Counted from the first letter of the stretch, positions 8,406 to 18,036 are shown. The stretch: 64,000 nt of DNA from Legionella taurinensis (GCF_900452865.1 NZ_UGOZ01000001.1:744001-808000); one strand, 5' to 3'. Notes: a model not told the origin generated them from the sequence alone. Program-made: numbers and translations.

Positions 8406-9695
8406 ATGTTCCGTACAAGATTCAGTAACGATTTACCGCCTAAAGCAAAATTACCTGATGAAATAACGGCTGCGGAAGTAAAGCAATCTCTGGAATCAGA
8501 CAATGCTTTCTGTGAGCTAACTTACCGTAAAAAGCCTTGGTTATTTGGATTTTTTGGGAAAAAAGACGGCACCAGTGATGCAAAATATTACAGTCTAAAA
8601 AGTGAAATATCGGCGTTTGCGAGTGAATATTATCGGCTTTTTACCGATGGTCATAGTCCAAAATACCGTTCTGTTTATGATAGACGACGCGCGTTAGTAT
8701 TTGGTACCTACAGCACGCATTACCACCTATTTGATGATTATGTTTCAGAACGCTTTATTACTCAAAAAATTGAGAATTCGCTTACTCTTGAGCAGGTTTT
8801 TAAATTTCTGAGGTATTTGGGAAATGATGGTGTCCCCTTTAGCGCGCCCTACGTCGGGTACTATTACGGTGAGGCCGATAAGAAAAACTATTTTGTCAAC
8901 GCCATAAAACAAATGGATGAGTGGCATGAGCGTGCAATTCAGCGTACCCATGAAACATTGGATCCCTATCAAAGGGTGATGGAGGAAAAGGGTTTCCTGG
9001 CGCTGAAAGCGACGTTTGTGGATTTCCTGGGAAAAACAAAACACGCGTTGTTGTTCATGTTAGCGGAATACGAAAGTCAGTTTACCAAGGAAGGCAATTT
9101 GTCTGCTTACGAAATAAATGAAAAGCTGAGAGCCTATTATAACACCGCTTTGGAAGATTTTTGTCAGAAGCAACTCGATCCTGTTAAGGTTGAACTGATA
9201 AAAAATTATGAACATTATTTAATGAAAAACGGTCTACCTGAAATTATGGCAGTGGGTTACGCTTTGGGGGAATGGAGTTTTAAAGCGCGTGACATTCTTG
9301 TTGATACCAAAGAGTATAAGATTTTAAAAATTGATCACGAACGTTGCTTATGGGAAATCAGTCATACTTTATTAGTCGACATGGGTTTATATGAGCCAAA
9401 GAGTAAGGGAGTCATTGCTAATCACCAATCCATTTCATCCCAGGATATTGATGAGTTTCCCAAGCGAACCAATCCTCCACGGTTTTGGCCTTCCCGTGAG
9501 GATGATAATTATTACCCGGATTGGTTCCATCAGTTGCTGGACCAGGAAGAATTTAAAAAGCGCGCTTACACCACCTGGCTTGCTATCGCAGTCACACCTG
9601 ATCAACGATTCGTTCAATGGGGACGCTTTTTTTTAAACCCAGTTACAGTGAAAAAATCATTGAACATGTTGTTAGGCGTAAAAATAATTTGCTAA
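8406..9695 (+). CDS. Large effector-like protein, upstream part of a frameshifted gene
   Basis: The open frame codes for about 429 residues before a stop that follows a short out-of-frame tail. The body is hydrophilic, with a YYSLKSEISAFASEYYRLF segment (~57-75) resembling N-terminal regions I associate with Legionella effectors, then mixed helical sequence with no recognised active site. The ATG at 8406 has AAGGA 9 bases upstream, better than TTG 8397. After codon TTT at 9630 the natural continuation lies in the -1 frame (9632-10033). The junction carries a run of eight Ts and a UUUAAAC heptamer in the phase needed for -1 ribosomal slippage. The full product would be about 545 residues. It may instead be a pseudogene or a sequencing indel. 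Confidence 0.65.
   Translation: MFRTRFSNDLPPKAKLPDEITAAEVKQSLESDNAFCELTYRKKPWLFGFFGKKDGTSDAKYYSLKSEISAFASEYYRLFTDGHSPKYRSVYDRRRALVFGTYSTHYHLFDDYVSERFITQKIENSLTLEQVFKFLRYLGNDGVPFSAPYVGYYYGEADKKNYFVNAIKQMDEWHERAIQRTHETLDPYQRVMEEKGFLALKATFVDFLGKTKHALLFMLAEYESQFTKEGNLSAYEINEKLRAYYNTALEDFCQKQLDPVKVELIKNYEHYLMKNGLPEIMAVGYALGEWSFKARDILVDTKEYKILKIDHERCLWEISHTLLVDMGLYEPKSKGVIANHQSISSQDIDEFPKRTNPPRFWPSREDDNYYPDWFHQLLDQEEFKKRAYTTWLAIAVTPDQRFVQWGRFFLNPVTVKKSLNMLLGVKIIC
9627..9638 (+). promoter_or_regulatory. Candidate -1 frameshift / slippage site
   Basis: T8 at 9627-9634 is followed by AAAC. In the zero frame the codons are TTT TTT TTA AAC, so U UUA AAC fits the X XXY YYZ rule for -1 frameshifting. The shifted frame continues directly into 9632-10033. 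A ninth T would also join the frames, so polymerase slippage, phase variation or a homopolymer sequencing error are alternatives. No strong stimulatory hairpin is evident just downstream. Confidence 0.45.
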
Positions 9696-10033
9696 GAGCA
9701 CTTAGGCATTCAAAACAATTTGCTGAATTCATGACGCTCATCCCAGAGACAGAAATCGAATGGTTAGTTAAAGCCCATAACAAACGTTGGCATAAATACG
9801 AGGATGTTTGTATTTCTTTTGAGGGCATGAAGCAACGTTTATCCGAGCTTAAAGAGAATTTACAGCGGAAAAAAACAAGTGTGACCCATCCGTTAACCAC
9901 CTCTACACCATCGATGCACCGAGTCTATTTAAGTAAAAAGCTGGTGCAAAGAGGAGGGGGGGTGATGAGTGAAAGCCTGACTCAGCGTGTTTGGCTAAAC
10001 TCTCACACGCGGCAACCCTTAACGGATACCTAG
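9632..10033 (+). CDS. Downstream -1-frame continuation of the gene at 8406
   Basis: From 9632 the -1 frame reads FKPSYSEKIIEHVVRRK and continues for about 133 codons of lysine- and leucine-rich helical sequence (WLVKAHNKRWHKYEDV; MKQRLSELKENLQRKK), then a Ser/Thr-rich tail. No ribosome binding site precedes the ATG at 9617, so independent translation is unlikely. It is best read as the C-terminal part of the upstream protein, joined by frameshifting or separated from it by mutation. Confidence 0.5.
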   Translation, partial: FKPSYSEKIIEHVVRRKNNLLRALRHSKQFAEFMTLIPETEIEWLVKAHNKRWHKYEDVCISFEGMKQRLSELKENLQRKKTSVTHPLTTSTPSMHRVYLSKKLVQRGGGVMSESLTQRVWLNSHTRQPLTDT

Positions 10034-10087
10034 AAAAACCACATGATGCAACTATACTAAACTAATAATGTGTTTCCAGGAGCAATA

Positions 10088-13000
10088 ATGCATAACCCCT
10101 CCGCATCGAATCCCTTGATTTACACTGCGATTATGAATCTTGATGTTGAACAGTGTAACGACCTTTTAAATGAGAACAAAGTAAGTGATATAAATGAATT
10201 TTCAGAATTAATTACGGGCATTCTCACTGATTCTAAAATTAATGAACACCGTCGCTCGTTCGGCAAGGCAGTTCAGATTTTAGGCGGCCTGATTGACCAA
10301 GGATTGTCGCTTGACATTTACACATTACCTGAGGGTATTTTTCATCGTTTGTTTATGGAATATCCTGATACAGCGTATAAGATTATTGATAATTTCCAAA
10401 AAAAAATCGATACCGTTTCATTCCCGGTCTACAGTGATTTTCTGCAAAAAAATCTTCGTGCGATGCTGTACAGCTATTCCGTATTAGGCTTCCCGGATAA
10501 AAATGGCCCTGCTTTTAAAAAATGTTTAGACCTTATTTTTAATTTTTTAAAAGAAAATCAAATCGATTATACCCAGGCACCTGAATTTGAATTTTTGCAA
10601 GGTTATCAGTCCTCTTTTTGGCATTTAATGGAAACTATCGTGAAAAGTGATAGCCTGATATCGTTCCAATCACTCCGCGAATTTCCTGTTCTCGCACGAT
10701 CAATAGAGGTTTGGGAAGGGCTGGCTATACAAGAGGACAATCCTGAGATATTCAGGAAAATTTGGCTCGAGAACATGAAAAACAGGACTCAGGAGCAAAT
10801 TTTTTCTAAAATTACGGCGCTTTATCATGATCAAGCCTATAAATGTCTTGCAGTGGTTATGGAAAATTTAGAGATCAATGACGAAGTCATAAAGCACATT
10901 CACAATTTAAGAACAATAAGTTCTAAAGATCAATTTAATGCCATGAGGACAGGTGATTTTACACGATTTAAAATTAGGCATAATGGTGAGATTTTACTTG
11001 CTCTATTTAAAAATAACTATCGCCTTGCAGCAATTGAATTGTTTAACTTATCTGAAATAAAATCAGATGATACAAAAAAAGTAAAGGAGGCAATGGAATA
11101 TCCATTTTTAAATTTATTTTCATCTACTTCTTTCGACAAAATAAGAGAATTAGTTAACTCCATTCCTAAAGATCATCCGCATCGGCAAACCATCATAGAA
11201 GTTTATGAAGAGGTTAAAACGAAATATTGTGGTGCGGCGCCCTGTTTTTCGCGCTATGTTAAACCGAATCATACCAAGAAACTTAAACAGTTTTACGGAA
11301 AAAATGCAGGGAGTATCAACGAGGATATCCAATTTGGCGCTAAACGCATGGAATTAGTTCATGAACTTAATCGTTTATTATCTAATTCAACACGGGCCAC
11401 ACCCAGCAAGCCACCTTTTGACACCTTACCCCCCGGCAGTAAGTCGCAATTCGCGGCTTTCGTTCTTGAAAAAGTATCCGATCAGCTTCTTCAGACGGGA
11501 CGAAGTAAAGCAGTAGGTGAATTACGAGAGTCTAATGATTATGGCACACCTGTTCTATCGCAGTATGCCTTTGCACTACCTCTTATTACAACAGTGTTCC
11601 ATTCTTCAGATCATGTGAGAATACGTAAACAGGATTTCTCGGTCAGTTATGGCCTGTTTTATAATGATCTGCAAGTGAATAATGTTGAGGAAACTAAATC
11701 GATCTGGAGTGGGGATGCTGAGGATGTTATAGCAAAACCCAACTTACAATGGAGACATGGGATGGCATCCTTAAATGCCACCTGGCCTACTATTGAAAAC
11801 TTGTTTGCAGAAATCTGGTCTATGGATTTATCTGCTGCGGGAAAATATTCTGACTATCAGGATAAGCTAACGGTGTTTTATGAGAAACTGGCCGAATTAT
11901 CGTGGTTAATTGGAAACACCCAACCTCTGCAACGCGGCACGGGTAGCTTTGCTGAAACGGTAGTTGCATTGATGCATGTTCATCATGGTTTAAACCCGCC
12001 TGTTCTCAAAAATGATTTTCCACAATTGGACGTATTAAACATTACATTTCCATTAGAAACCTATAAAAAAATTTTCCCCTACTTTTTTGATTCATCCACT
12101 ATTCCTAAACACTTGAGGTCATTTACTAATCTACCTGATTTAGAAAAACGCTCTATCGCGCAACAAATGCACTGTTTATTTACCCAATTCCAACGACAAC
12201 CAGACAATAGTCGGTATGAACTCGATGAAATGGCAATTAACAGCATACTAAAAGACCATGCAACGAATAATAAACCACCCGTATTAACTTTTTTGAATCC
12301 ACAAAAAGATTTATTAGCCAAAACATCAAATTATTATTTTTCTCTCTTTAACAAAGCGGATAGCCCGGAACAAAAAACTCTCCTTGTTTTGACGATATTG
12401 CAGTTTTCTAAAAATAAAAATTTACAATTCGATATTGCAAAACAAATTTGTCGGGATAATTTTATTAGTTGCACGGACACGATGGATAAGGAGAAAGTAA
12501 TTAATAATGCGTTAAACGTTATCAAGAGTAATGGACTTGTAAATCCAGAAAACACGGACGAGAAAACAATTGAACGTTGGGAGCAGGCTGCAAAGGAAAT
12601 TGCTAAAACAGAAAAAGGGGAACCCGATAGAATAGTCCTCCCCAAGCTTGAAACTATTGCAATTAAACATGATACCGACAGTAAACAAGAGAGTTCCACT
12701 ATACCCAATAAAAATAAAGTGACCATGAGTATTACGAAGATCCCATTGAATGAAAGAGAAGAAAATATTTTGGCGGTTTATACGGTGTTAACGAATGATG
12801 AATTACTAAGGGATGCCAATGGAACCGTCCCAGCGATTATCAAGACCATACGCGACATGGTGGCGAATATCGACCCTTCTAAAGAAGAAAATATAAGCAA
12901 TGCTCTTATTGAAATCAAAAGGAAAATAGCTGAAAACAACGACAATCATTACAATGAGCATGCGAACGACATCGTCCAGGCATTTGCCAAACCAAGCTGT

Positions 13001-13096
13001 TGCGATTTTCGAAAAATCCGCGCGGCTTTAACAGCCAATCCTGTAATGGACGAACTAATGAAACCTGTCCGAAAAGATGGGCAGATAAAACTGTAA
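10088..13096 (+). CDS. Very large hypothetical protein, effector candidate
   Basis: The product is 1002 residues, cytosolic and AT-rich. The N-terminus (NPLIYTAIMNLDVEQCNDLL) has the look of an ankyrin-like or helical repeat start, and a long alpha-helical section runs to ~400. A central block (~480-680) contains PLQRGTGSFAETVVALMHVHHG followed by a PQLDVLNITFPLETY strand; this looks like a folded catalytic or binding domain, but I could not assign it. The C-terminal 150 residues are charged and end in a short basic tail. The ATG at 10088 follows AGGAG by 5 bases, so the upstream GTG at 10070 is rejected. Lack of a signal peptide, size and neighbours suggest a Dot/Icm substrate. Confidence 0.75.
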   Translation: MHNPSASNPLIYTAIMNLDVEQCNDLLNENKVSDINEFSELITGILTDSKINEHRRSFGKAVQILGGLIDQGLSLDIYTLPEGIFHRLFMEYPDTAYKIIDNFQKKIDTVSFPVYSDFLQKNLRAMLYSYSVLGFPDKNGPAFKKCLDLIFNFLKENQIDYTQAPEFEFLQGYQSSFWHLMETIVKSDSLISFQSLREFPVLARSIEVWEGLAIQEDNPEIFRKIWLENMKNRTQEQIFSKITALYHDQAYKCLAVVMENLEINDEVIKHIHNLRTISSKDQFNAMRTGDFTRFKIRHNGEILLALFKNNYRLAAIELFNLSEIKSDDTKKVKEAMEYPFLNLFSSTSFDKIRELVNSIPKDHPHRQTIIEVYEEVKTKYCGAAPCFSRYVKPNHTKKLKQFYGKNAGSINEDIQFGAKRMELVHELNRLLSNSTRATPSKPPFDTLPPGSKSQFAAFVLEKVSDQLLQTGRSKAVGELRESNDYGTPVLSQYAFALPLITTVFHSSDHVRIRKQDFSVSYGLFYNDLQVNNVEETKSIWSGDAEDVIAKPNLQWRHGMASLNATWPTIENLFAEIWSMDLSAAGKYSDYQDKLTVFYEKLAELSWLIGNTQPLQRGTGSFAETVVALMHVHHGLNPPVLKNDFPQLDVLNITFPLETYKKIFPYFFDSSTIPKHLRSFTNLPDLEKRSIAQQMHCLFTQFQRQPDNSRYELDEMAINSILKDHATNNKPPVLTFLNPQKDLLAKTSNYYFSLFNKADSPEQKTLLVLTILQFSKNKNLQFDIAKQICRDNFISCTDTMDKEKVINNALNVIKSNGLVNPENTDEKTIERWEQAAKEIAKTEKGEPDRIVLPKLETIAIKHDTDSKQESSTIPNKNKVTMSITKIPLNEREENILAVYTVLTNDELLRDANGTVPAIIKTIRDMVANIDPSKEENISNALIEIKRKIAENNDNHYNEHANDIVQAFAKPSCCDFRKIRAALTANPVMDELMKPVRKDGQIKL

Positions 13097-13607
13097 ACTC
13101 GAGCTACAGAATGCTTTAGCGGACGGTGAGAATCACTTGTACGGATTGCAAATCGATGGTTACTTGAGAGAACCCTGTCTTGCCCGCGGAGGCGGGCAAC
13201 CATTCGGATCCCGGTTGTTTTCTTGCCCCGGGACTAAGCTCAAGAGTACCTGATCGATGCCCGCCTCCGCGGGCAGGACACGGGTGGCTCTCCGCAATTG
13301 CCCACGAGTTTTTTTCCAGATAGCAATCATGTCGTCTGTACTTGATTTCTGGGTAACCAGGAACAGCCCATCCTTTAACTGGACGGCGCGTGCGCTGCTT
13401 GAGGGAGTCGATTTCACAAAATAAATAGTGTAGAAATCTTGTGTCCGAAGGAAACGATTTACGCTATCGAACCTTCCGCCACTAAGTTAGAGAGTTCGAT
13501 AATGCCTATCAGAGATAATACTATGCGTTAATGAAGCGATAGAAATCATTGACCCATAGGCTCGCAAGATTAATTATTAACACATTGTCAAATTAGGAAT
13601 GAAGCGA
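13097..13607. other. Intergenic region with REP-like pair and relic sequence
   Basis: After the stop of the large gene, 13166-13293 holds two inverted REP-like palindromes. A minus-strand open frame (~13417-13160) reads DGLFLVTQKSSTDDMIAIWKKTRG before running through the palindromes; this could be a scrap of an older gene but has no recognised family. 13430-13600 is AT-rich and probably contains the promoter of the next gene. Confidence 0.4.
13166..13293. repeat. Inverted pair of REP-like palindromes
   Basis: TGCCCGCGGAGGCGGGCA (13181-13198) and its inverted copy TGCCCGCCTCCGCGGGCA (13258-13275) each form a 7-bp GC stem with a 4-base loop. Flanks also match when inverted (GAGAG...CCTGTC.TGCCCG), so this is a head-to-head doublet of a ~40-base unit. 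A third copy lies at 27154-27171 and a worn copy near 20816-20840. Confidence 0.75.
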
Positions 13608-14459
13608 ATGAAGGATTTAATTTCAATAGACGAATTTATCGAAAAACATTTATCACAAGATGATGTGACCATGACCGGGCATATAAACAACAATGCTCTA
13701 CTCCCTGAGATAGCCAGGTATTTTGAAGATGAAGCAAAATATCCTGCTAAATCTATTTTGACATTACGAGTGAAGTTATTTAATTATTATAGTTGCATGC
13801 GAAATTTTGACGTTTGTGATTTTATTCATGCTGGAATTATAAATCAATTAAAGGATTGTAGCGATGAAATTTCAGCGTTCCAAAATGATAGAATCGCCGC
13901 ACAATATTTTGATACATTAGCTTACCAATATCGAAATTATAAGCCAAAGGAAGATTTTAAGTTAAGTGAGGAATTCTTCCTTAAAAGTGAAAAAATTCTT
14001 TTAAAATTACTTGCTGAAGACAAAGTGAATCGACAAGCCAATGCAGACATGCTTTTTGGTGTTATGTTAAGTCGGTTCTGGCTATATACAAATTACATGC
14101 AGGACCAAGATAAAGCAAAGCAGTTGATGCTTGAAATTGATGAGAAATATGTAACTCAAATCAGTCTTCCTACTTATTTAACTGCTTATTATTTTTTTGT
14201 TGGTTGTTATTATCTTAACAACAAGGATTATAAACGATCAGTTTCCGCGTTTAAACAAATTAAACAAGAAAGCACTGATGAAACAAGCTGGTTTTTTGAA
14301 CGGCTTCAAGGTCCAATAAAAGAAAAACTGAGTGAGGCGGAGAGTCACTTAGAAAATCAAAATAATCCTTTCGAATTTTTTCCTAAACAACAAAAGGCTA
14401 ATTCTTCTGTAGTTTTAACGTCGTCTGAGCATGAAAAGAAACGCTTTATTTCCAGTTGA
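13608..14459 (+). CDS. Hypothetical helical (TPR-like) protein
   Basis: The product is about 283 residues and strongly alpha-helical, with repeated Tyr/Phe/Leu-rich helix pairs (for example DTLAYQYRNYKP, YLTAYYFFVGCYYLNNKDYKRSVSAFKQI) that resemble tetratricopeptide-type packing. No catalytic motif or signal peptide is visible. The sequence is AT-rich like the neighbouring effector candidates. The ATG at 13608 is preferred because AGGA lies 9 bases upstream, whereas for the ATG at 13599 the same AGGA is too close. Function is unknown; a secreted adaptor is possible. Confidence 0.65.
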   Translation: MKDLISIDEFIEKHLSQDDVTMTGHINNNALLPEIARYFEDEAKYPAKSILTLRVKLFNYYSCMRNFDVCDFIHAGIINQLKDCSDEISAFQNDRIAAQYFDTLAYQYRNYKPKEDFKLSEEFFLKSEKILLKLLAEDKVNRQANADMLFGVMLSRFWLYTNYMQDQDKAKQLMLEIDEKYVTQISLPTYLTAYYFFVGCYYLNNKDYKRSVSAFKQIKQESTDETSWFFERLQGPIKEKLSEAESHLENQNNPFEFFPKQQKANSSVVLTSSEHEKKRFISS

Positions 14460-14468
14460 GCCCATAGC

Positions 14469-14507
14469 AAGCAACTGTCATGAGACCGTTGCTTTATCCT
14501 GTTTTTC
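14469..14507 (+). terminator. Possible weak terminator
   Basis: AAGCAAC / GTTGCTT pair across a 12-base loop just after the stop of the helical protein gene. A T-run (GTTTTTC) follows only after several bases, so termination may be weak. Confidence 0.3.
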
Positions 14508-14692
14508 TTAGTGTACAGTTAGATATTGAAAGATCTCCCAGTGTACGTGCCTGCCTGTAAACATCAATCGCTCGCCTGAATCCTTGAGTATACCAGCATC
14601 TAGTATGGGCTTTATGGGTGATGCGTTGATGGGTGGCCAACGTTACAGAACATTTAACGTAGTTGCTCCGGGGGGCGCGCTGTGTTTTCAAA

Positions 14693-16252
14693 TCAATGGG
14701 AGGGCTTATAGAACTCAAAATTATTTTTTCCTTTAGATTTCACTTGATATAAAGCAGCATCCGCATGTTGAATCAACGTATCCAAATCAGAGCCGTCTTG
14801 AGGATAAAGGCTAACTCCCATACTCAACGAGATAAAGATAGCCTGTTCTTTTATAAAGACAGGCTGTTGAATAGCATGAAACACGTGATTAATCACGGTA
14901 CACACTTCTTCTTGATTACTAATCTCTGACAGGATGATTAAAAATTCGTCCCCACCTTGTCGCCCCACGACATCTGAAGAGCGCACGGATGCTGTTAGAC
15001 GAGATGCGATCTCTATTAATAACAAATCGCCCGCATCATGACCAAACGTATCATTAATCTTTTTAAAGTCATCCAGATCCATAAACAACAAGGCGATGCT
15101 ACGTTTATGGCGCTTTGCATACGCCATAAATAATTGAAATGATTGTTCCAATTGCTTGCGGTTTGCCAGTCCTGTCAATGCATCATGGTAGGCCATCCTA
15201 ACCAGCTCGTGTTCGGCCCTTTTTTGAGCATCAATGTTTTGAATTTGAGCAATAAAATACAGGGGAGCACCATGTGCATCCCTAACTAATGAACCACTTA
15301 ATAAAATCCAAACTATGTCTCCATTTTTACGAATATAACGTTTTTCCATCTGGTAATATTTGATTGTGCCATTCAACAATTGGCGTACATGGCTTAAATC
15401 GGTTTGCAAATCGTCAGGATAGGTTATCCGCTGAAAATCGAGTTGTAACAGCTCTTCTTTTGTATAGCCTGTTATTTGGCACAGCGATTTATTAACCTTA
15501 AGCCAGCGTCCTTCCAAGGAAACTAAAGCCATACCGATTGCTGCATAATCAAAGGCCGAACGAAATCGTTTCTCACTTTCTGCTAAAATTTGATTGACCC
15601 GATGCAACTCTTTTGTTCGTTCACGTACTTTTTCCTCAAGCCGATGATTTAGAGATTCTAATCGCTCGGTTTGCTCTTCTTTTATGAGTTCATAATTATC
15701 AAAGATAAAAAACAATCCGATTAGATTGATACAAATAAACAGGATATCAAACCATGAATAGGCGGTATCAAAAAATGGAACCATGCGCCCTAAGACGATT
15801 GCAACCATAATAAAGAGTATCCATCGAAAGCCTATTCTTCGGCCTTTTAAAAAATACGCTGAGGCAGATAAGAGCAGAAAAAGAGATAATCGGGATGTAT
15901 TGTAGGGTGCTAATAGATAAATTGAATAAAAAATGATGAACGTCAGAACCAAGGCCAGGGTACTTATGAACTCTATTTGCTCTCTATGACGGCGATAATA
16001 GTAAAGCACACTAAAACAAACAATTGAAAATCCAAAATCAATCATCCCCATGAGTACACTATGTTGCCAACGTAAAAAACCCATCCCAAACGCTACAATA
16101 CCGGCAAAGGAGAAAACATTATTAAGAAAAATAGACTGATGTCTTATATTTTGCTCATTCTGATCGAATTGATGCTTGAATAATAAAAATTTGCTTAAAA
16201 TTTTTTTCATTCCATGGCCTGAATAAATAGTAAATTTCTTTATCGTTTTCAT
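14693..16252 (-). CDS. Membrane PAS-GGDEF diguanylate cyclase
   Basis: The product is up to 519 residues. About six hydrophobic helices (~30-190) form the membrane sensor. A short coiled coil (~195-225) leads to a PAS domain with PAC tail (~225-345; QITGYTKEELL, KRYIRKNGDIVWIL). A GGDEF domain fills the rest. The signature GGDEF (433-437) is intact, and an RxxD inhibitory site (RSSD) sits five residues before it. The enzyme should make cyclic di-GMP from two GTP, with product inhibition. An ATG at 16210 (AGG 7 bases upstream) may be the true start, giving 505 residues. It is transcribed alone. Confidence 0.9.
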   Translation of the reverse strand: MKTIKKFTIYSGHGMKKILSKFLLFKHQFDQNEQNIRHQSIFLNNVFSFAGIVAFGMGFLRWQHSVLMGMIDFGFSIVCFSVLYYYRRHREQIEFISTLALVLTFIIFYSIYLLAPYNTSRLSLFLLLSASAYFLKGRRIGFRWILFIMVAIVLGRMVPFFDTAYSWFDILFICINLIGLFFIFDNYELIKEEQTERLESLNHRLEEKVRERTKELHRVNQILAESEKRFRSAFDYAAIGMALVSLEGRWLKVNKSLCQITGYTKEELLQLDFQRITYPDDLQTDLSHVRQLLNGTIKYYQMEKRYIRKNGDIVWILLSGSLVRDAHGAPLYFIAQIQNIDAQKRAEHELVRMAYHDALTGLANRKQLEQSFQLFMAYAKRHKRSIALLFMDLDDFKKINDTFGHDAGDLLLIEIASRLTASVRSSDVVGRQGGDEFLIILSEISNQEEVCTVINHVFHAIQQPVFIKEQAIFISLSMGVSLYPQDGSDLDTLIQHADAALYQVKSKGKNNFEFYKPSH

Positions 16253-16485
16253 ACACTATAGATCATGAGGAGCCATTTAATCCATGAGTGCCATTGATAG
16301 ATATAGGAAAATTGATCGAGTAATACTTGATGATGGATATGGGGTGTCAATGTATCGTAACATTTGACCTATGTGCTGCAACGATTTATTAATCGACGAC
16401 AGTCATGTTTGGCACCACAAGTTCCTAAACTACTTGCTTTTTATCTGCAACACTATCCCAGGTCGCAAAATTCACCAGCCAAGCC

Positions 16486-17688
16486 TTAGAAATCCCTGCC
16501 TGTTTCCAGTTCCAGTAAACTCTCGCGCAAAACGTAGCTTTTTATCCTCAGAGAAAATTGATGCAATACATCCAGACCTGATTCTTCCGCTTTTTTGCAC
16601 CATTGGTTTAACGAGTCAATTAACTCCTTTTGAGACGATACTTTTTTTAACCAAATTTGCTGCAATGATTGACGATAATTATAAACAAGCTGTAATTGCT
16701 CAAAGCGATTGAGTAGGGCTAGCAAATGAGAATTAGCGTTTGTGGTTTCCTGACGTAATAAACGTTTAGCCCCCTTAAATAAATACCAATCTTTTTTATT
16801 TTTAATACGGGTATAGTTACGTTTTTCATTTTTCAAGATGGGAATAGTAACCTTTTTGTAGTAATCCGACATAATTTGAAAACGATTACTGATAATGGCT
16901 TTTATGGTATTTAAATCAACATACTCTTTGGTATCGACTCTTGCCAATTTGGGGGGTAGTTTTTTTACCTTGGCAAGCCCTAAAAAGGATAGGCAACGGA
17001 TATAAAACCAGCCTAAATCGAATTCCCACCATTTCACCGAAAATTTTGCAGACGAAGCGTAGGTATGGTGATTGTTATGAAGTTCTTCCCCCCCTATCAG
17101 TAAGCCCAAAGGAAATACATTGGTTGATCTATCAGAGCATTCAAAATTGCGATATCCCCAATAATGCCCCACGCCATTCACTACACCTGCAGAGAGCGGA
17201 ATCCAACTCATTTGTATTGCCCAAATAGTAATTCCAGGCAAACCAAACAGCAGCAAGTCAATGAAAAACATAAGTAATAAACCCTTGTTGGAATAGCGAG
17301 AGTACAGATTGCGCTCAATCCAGTCGTTTGGAGTGCCATGGGAATACTTTTCAATCATGTCTTTATCTTTTGCTGCTTCCCGGTACAATTCAGGAACCTG
17401 CCAAAAGACCTTTTTAATACTAAAGAGTTGTGGGCTATGCGGGTCTCCCTCAACATCGGTCATTGCATGGTGTTTACGATGTATAGCAACCCATACTCTT
17501 GTTACCATGCCCGTTGTTAACCAAATCCAGAATCGGAAAAAATGGCTCACGATTGGGTGCATGGTTAGAGCACGATGGGTTTGATAACGATGCAAGTAAA
17601 GAGTGACCGAAGCAATGGTGATTTGAGTTAGAACAAAAGTTGCTAAAATATACCCCCAAACTGTCATGTTTAAAATACCAAAAATCAT
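16486..17688 (-). CDS. Membrane fatty acid desaturase (delta-9 type)
   Basis: The product is 400 residues. The three histidine boxes of the stearoyl-CoA/acyl-lipid desaturase family are intact: HRYQTH (33-38), HRKHH (70-74) and HNNHH (204-208). NGVGH (171-175) supplies an extra histidine. Hydrophobic helices at ~5-28, 45-66 and 138-165 anchor it in the inner membrane, with the di-iron site on the cytoplasmic face. It should introduce a double bond into saturated acyl chains. The C-terminal ~130 residues are a charged helical extension longer than in minimal family members. GGAGG lies 7 bases before the ATG. A DUF3309 membrane peptide lies upstream on the same strand. Confidence 0.9.
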   Translation of the reverse strand: MIFGILNMTVWGYILATFVLTQITIASVTLYLHRYQTHRALTMHPIVSHFFRFWIWLTTGMVTRVWVAIHRKHHAMTDVEGDPHSPQLFSIKKVFWQVPELYREAAKDKDMIEKYSHGTPNDWIERNLYSRYSNKGLLLMFFIDLLLFGLPGITIWAIQMSWIPLSAGVVNGVGHYWGYRNFECSDRSTNVFPLGLLIGGEELHNNHHTYASSAKFSVKWWEFDLGWFYIRCLSFLGLAKVKKLPPKLARVDTKEYVDLNTIKAIISNRFQIMSDYYKKVTIPILKNEKRNYTRIKNKKDWYLFKGAKRLLRQETTNANSHLLALLNRFEQLQLVYNYRQSLQQIWLKKVSSQKELIDSLNQWCKKAEESGLDVLHQFSLRIKSYVLRESLLELETGRDF

Positions 17689-17816
17689 GGGGGAGCCTCC
17701 ATTCTCTGTGCTTAAGTCAACCCTTGTACCACATTATCTGCACGATTGGATACAGTGCGTTACTGCAATTGTATCTATTGCATGGTCTACCTGGTTGTGT
17801 ATAAGGCTCATTTCAA

Positions 17817-17984
17817 TTAGAACCCAATAGGTATTCTACCCAGTAGAACAAGGATCAGATAGATAACCAGGATAAGTCCAATAAGACCCATCGGTGTATA
17901 TCCCCAGCTTCTGCTATATCCCCATCTCGGTGCGCTGCCTAAAAGCAACAGGATGAGCAGAATGAGTAAAATTGTTCCTAACAT
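17817..17984 (-). CDS. DUF3309 small membrane protein
   Basis: This is a 55-residue protein starting MLGTILLILLILLLLGSAP, with a central RSWGYTPMGLIG and a second hydrophobic helix ending LVLLGRIPIGF. The two-helix layout and the SRSWGY centre match the DUF3309 family of short membrane proteins, whose function is unknown. AAGGA lies 8 bases before the ATG. It stands between the desaturase and a divergent small gene. Confidence 0.85.
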   Translation of the reverse strand: MLGTILLILLILLLLGSAPRWGYSRSWGYTPMGLIGLILVIYLILVLLGRIPIGF

Positions 17985-18036
17985 GATGGCTTTCCTTAAA
18001 GCAACCCTTCATACTTTAATTATAGTATTATTTAAG

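Noticed and set aside
13160-13417. Minus-strand 85-codon frame across the REP-like pair
   Set aside because: Its second half is only the translated palindromes and flanks; the first half may be a relic but does not support a gene.
14494-14718. Minus-strand 74-codon frame rich in Arg, Thr and His
   Set aside because: Overlaps the 3' end of the GGDEF gene, has no ribosome binding site and no family signal; possibly a relic.
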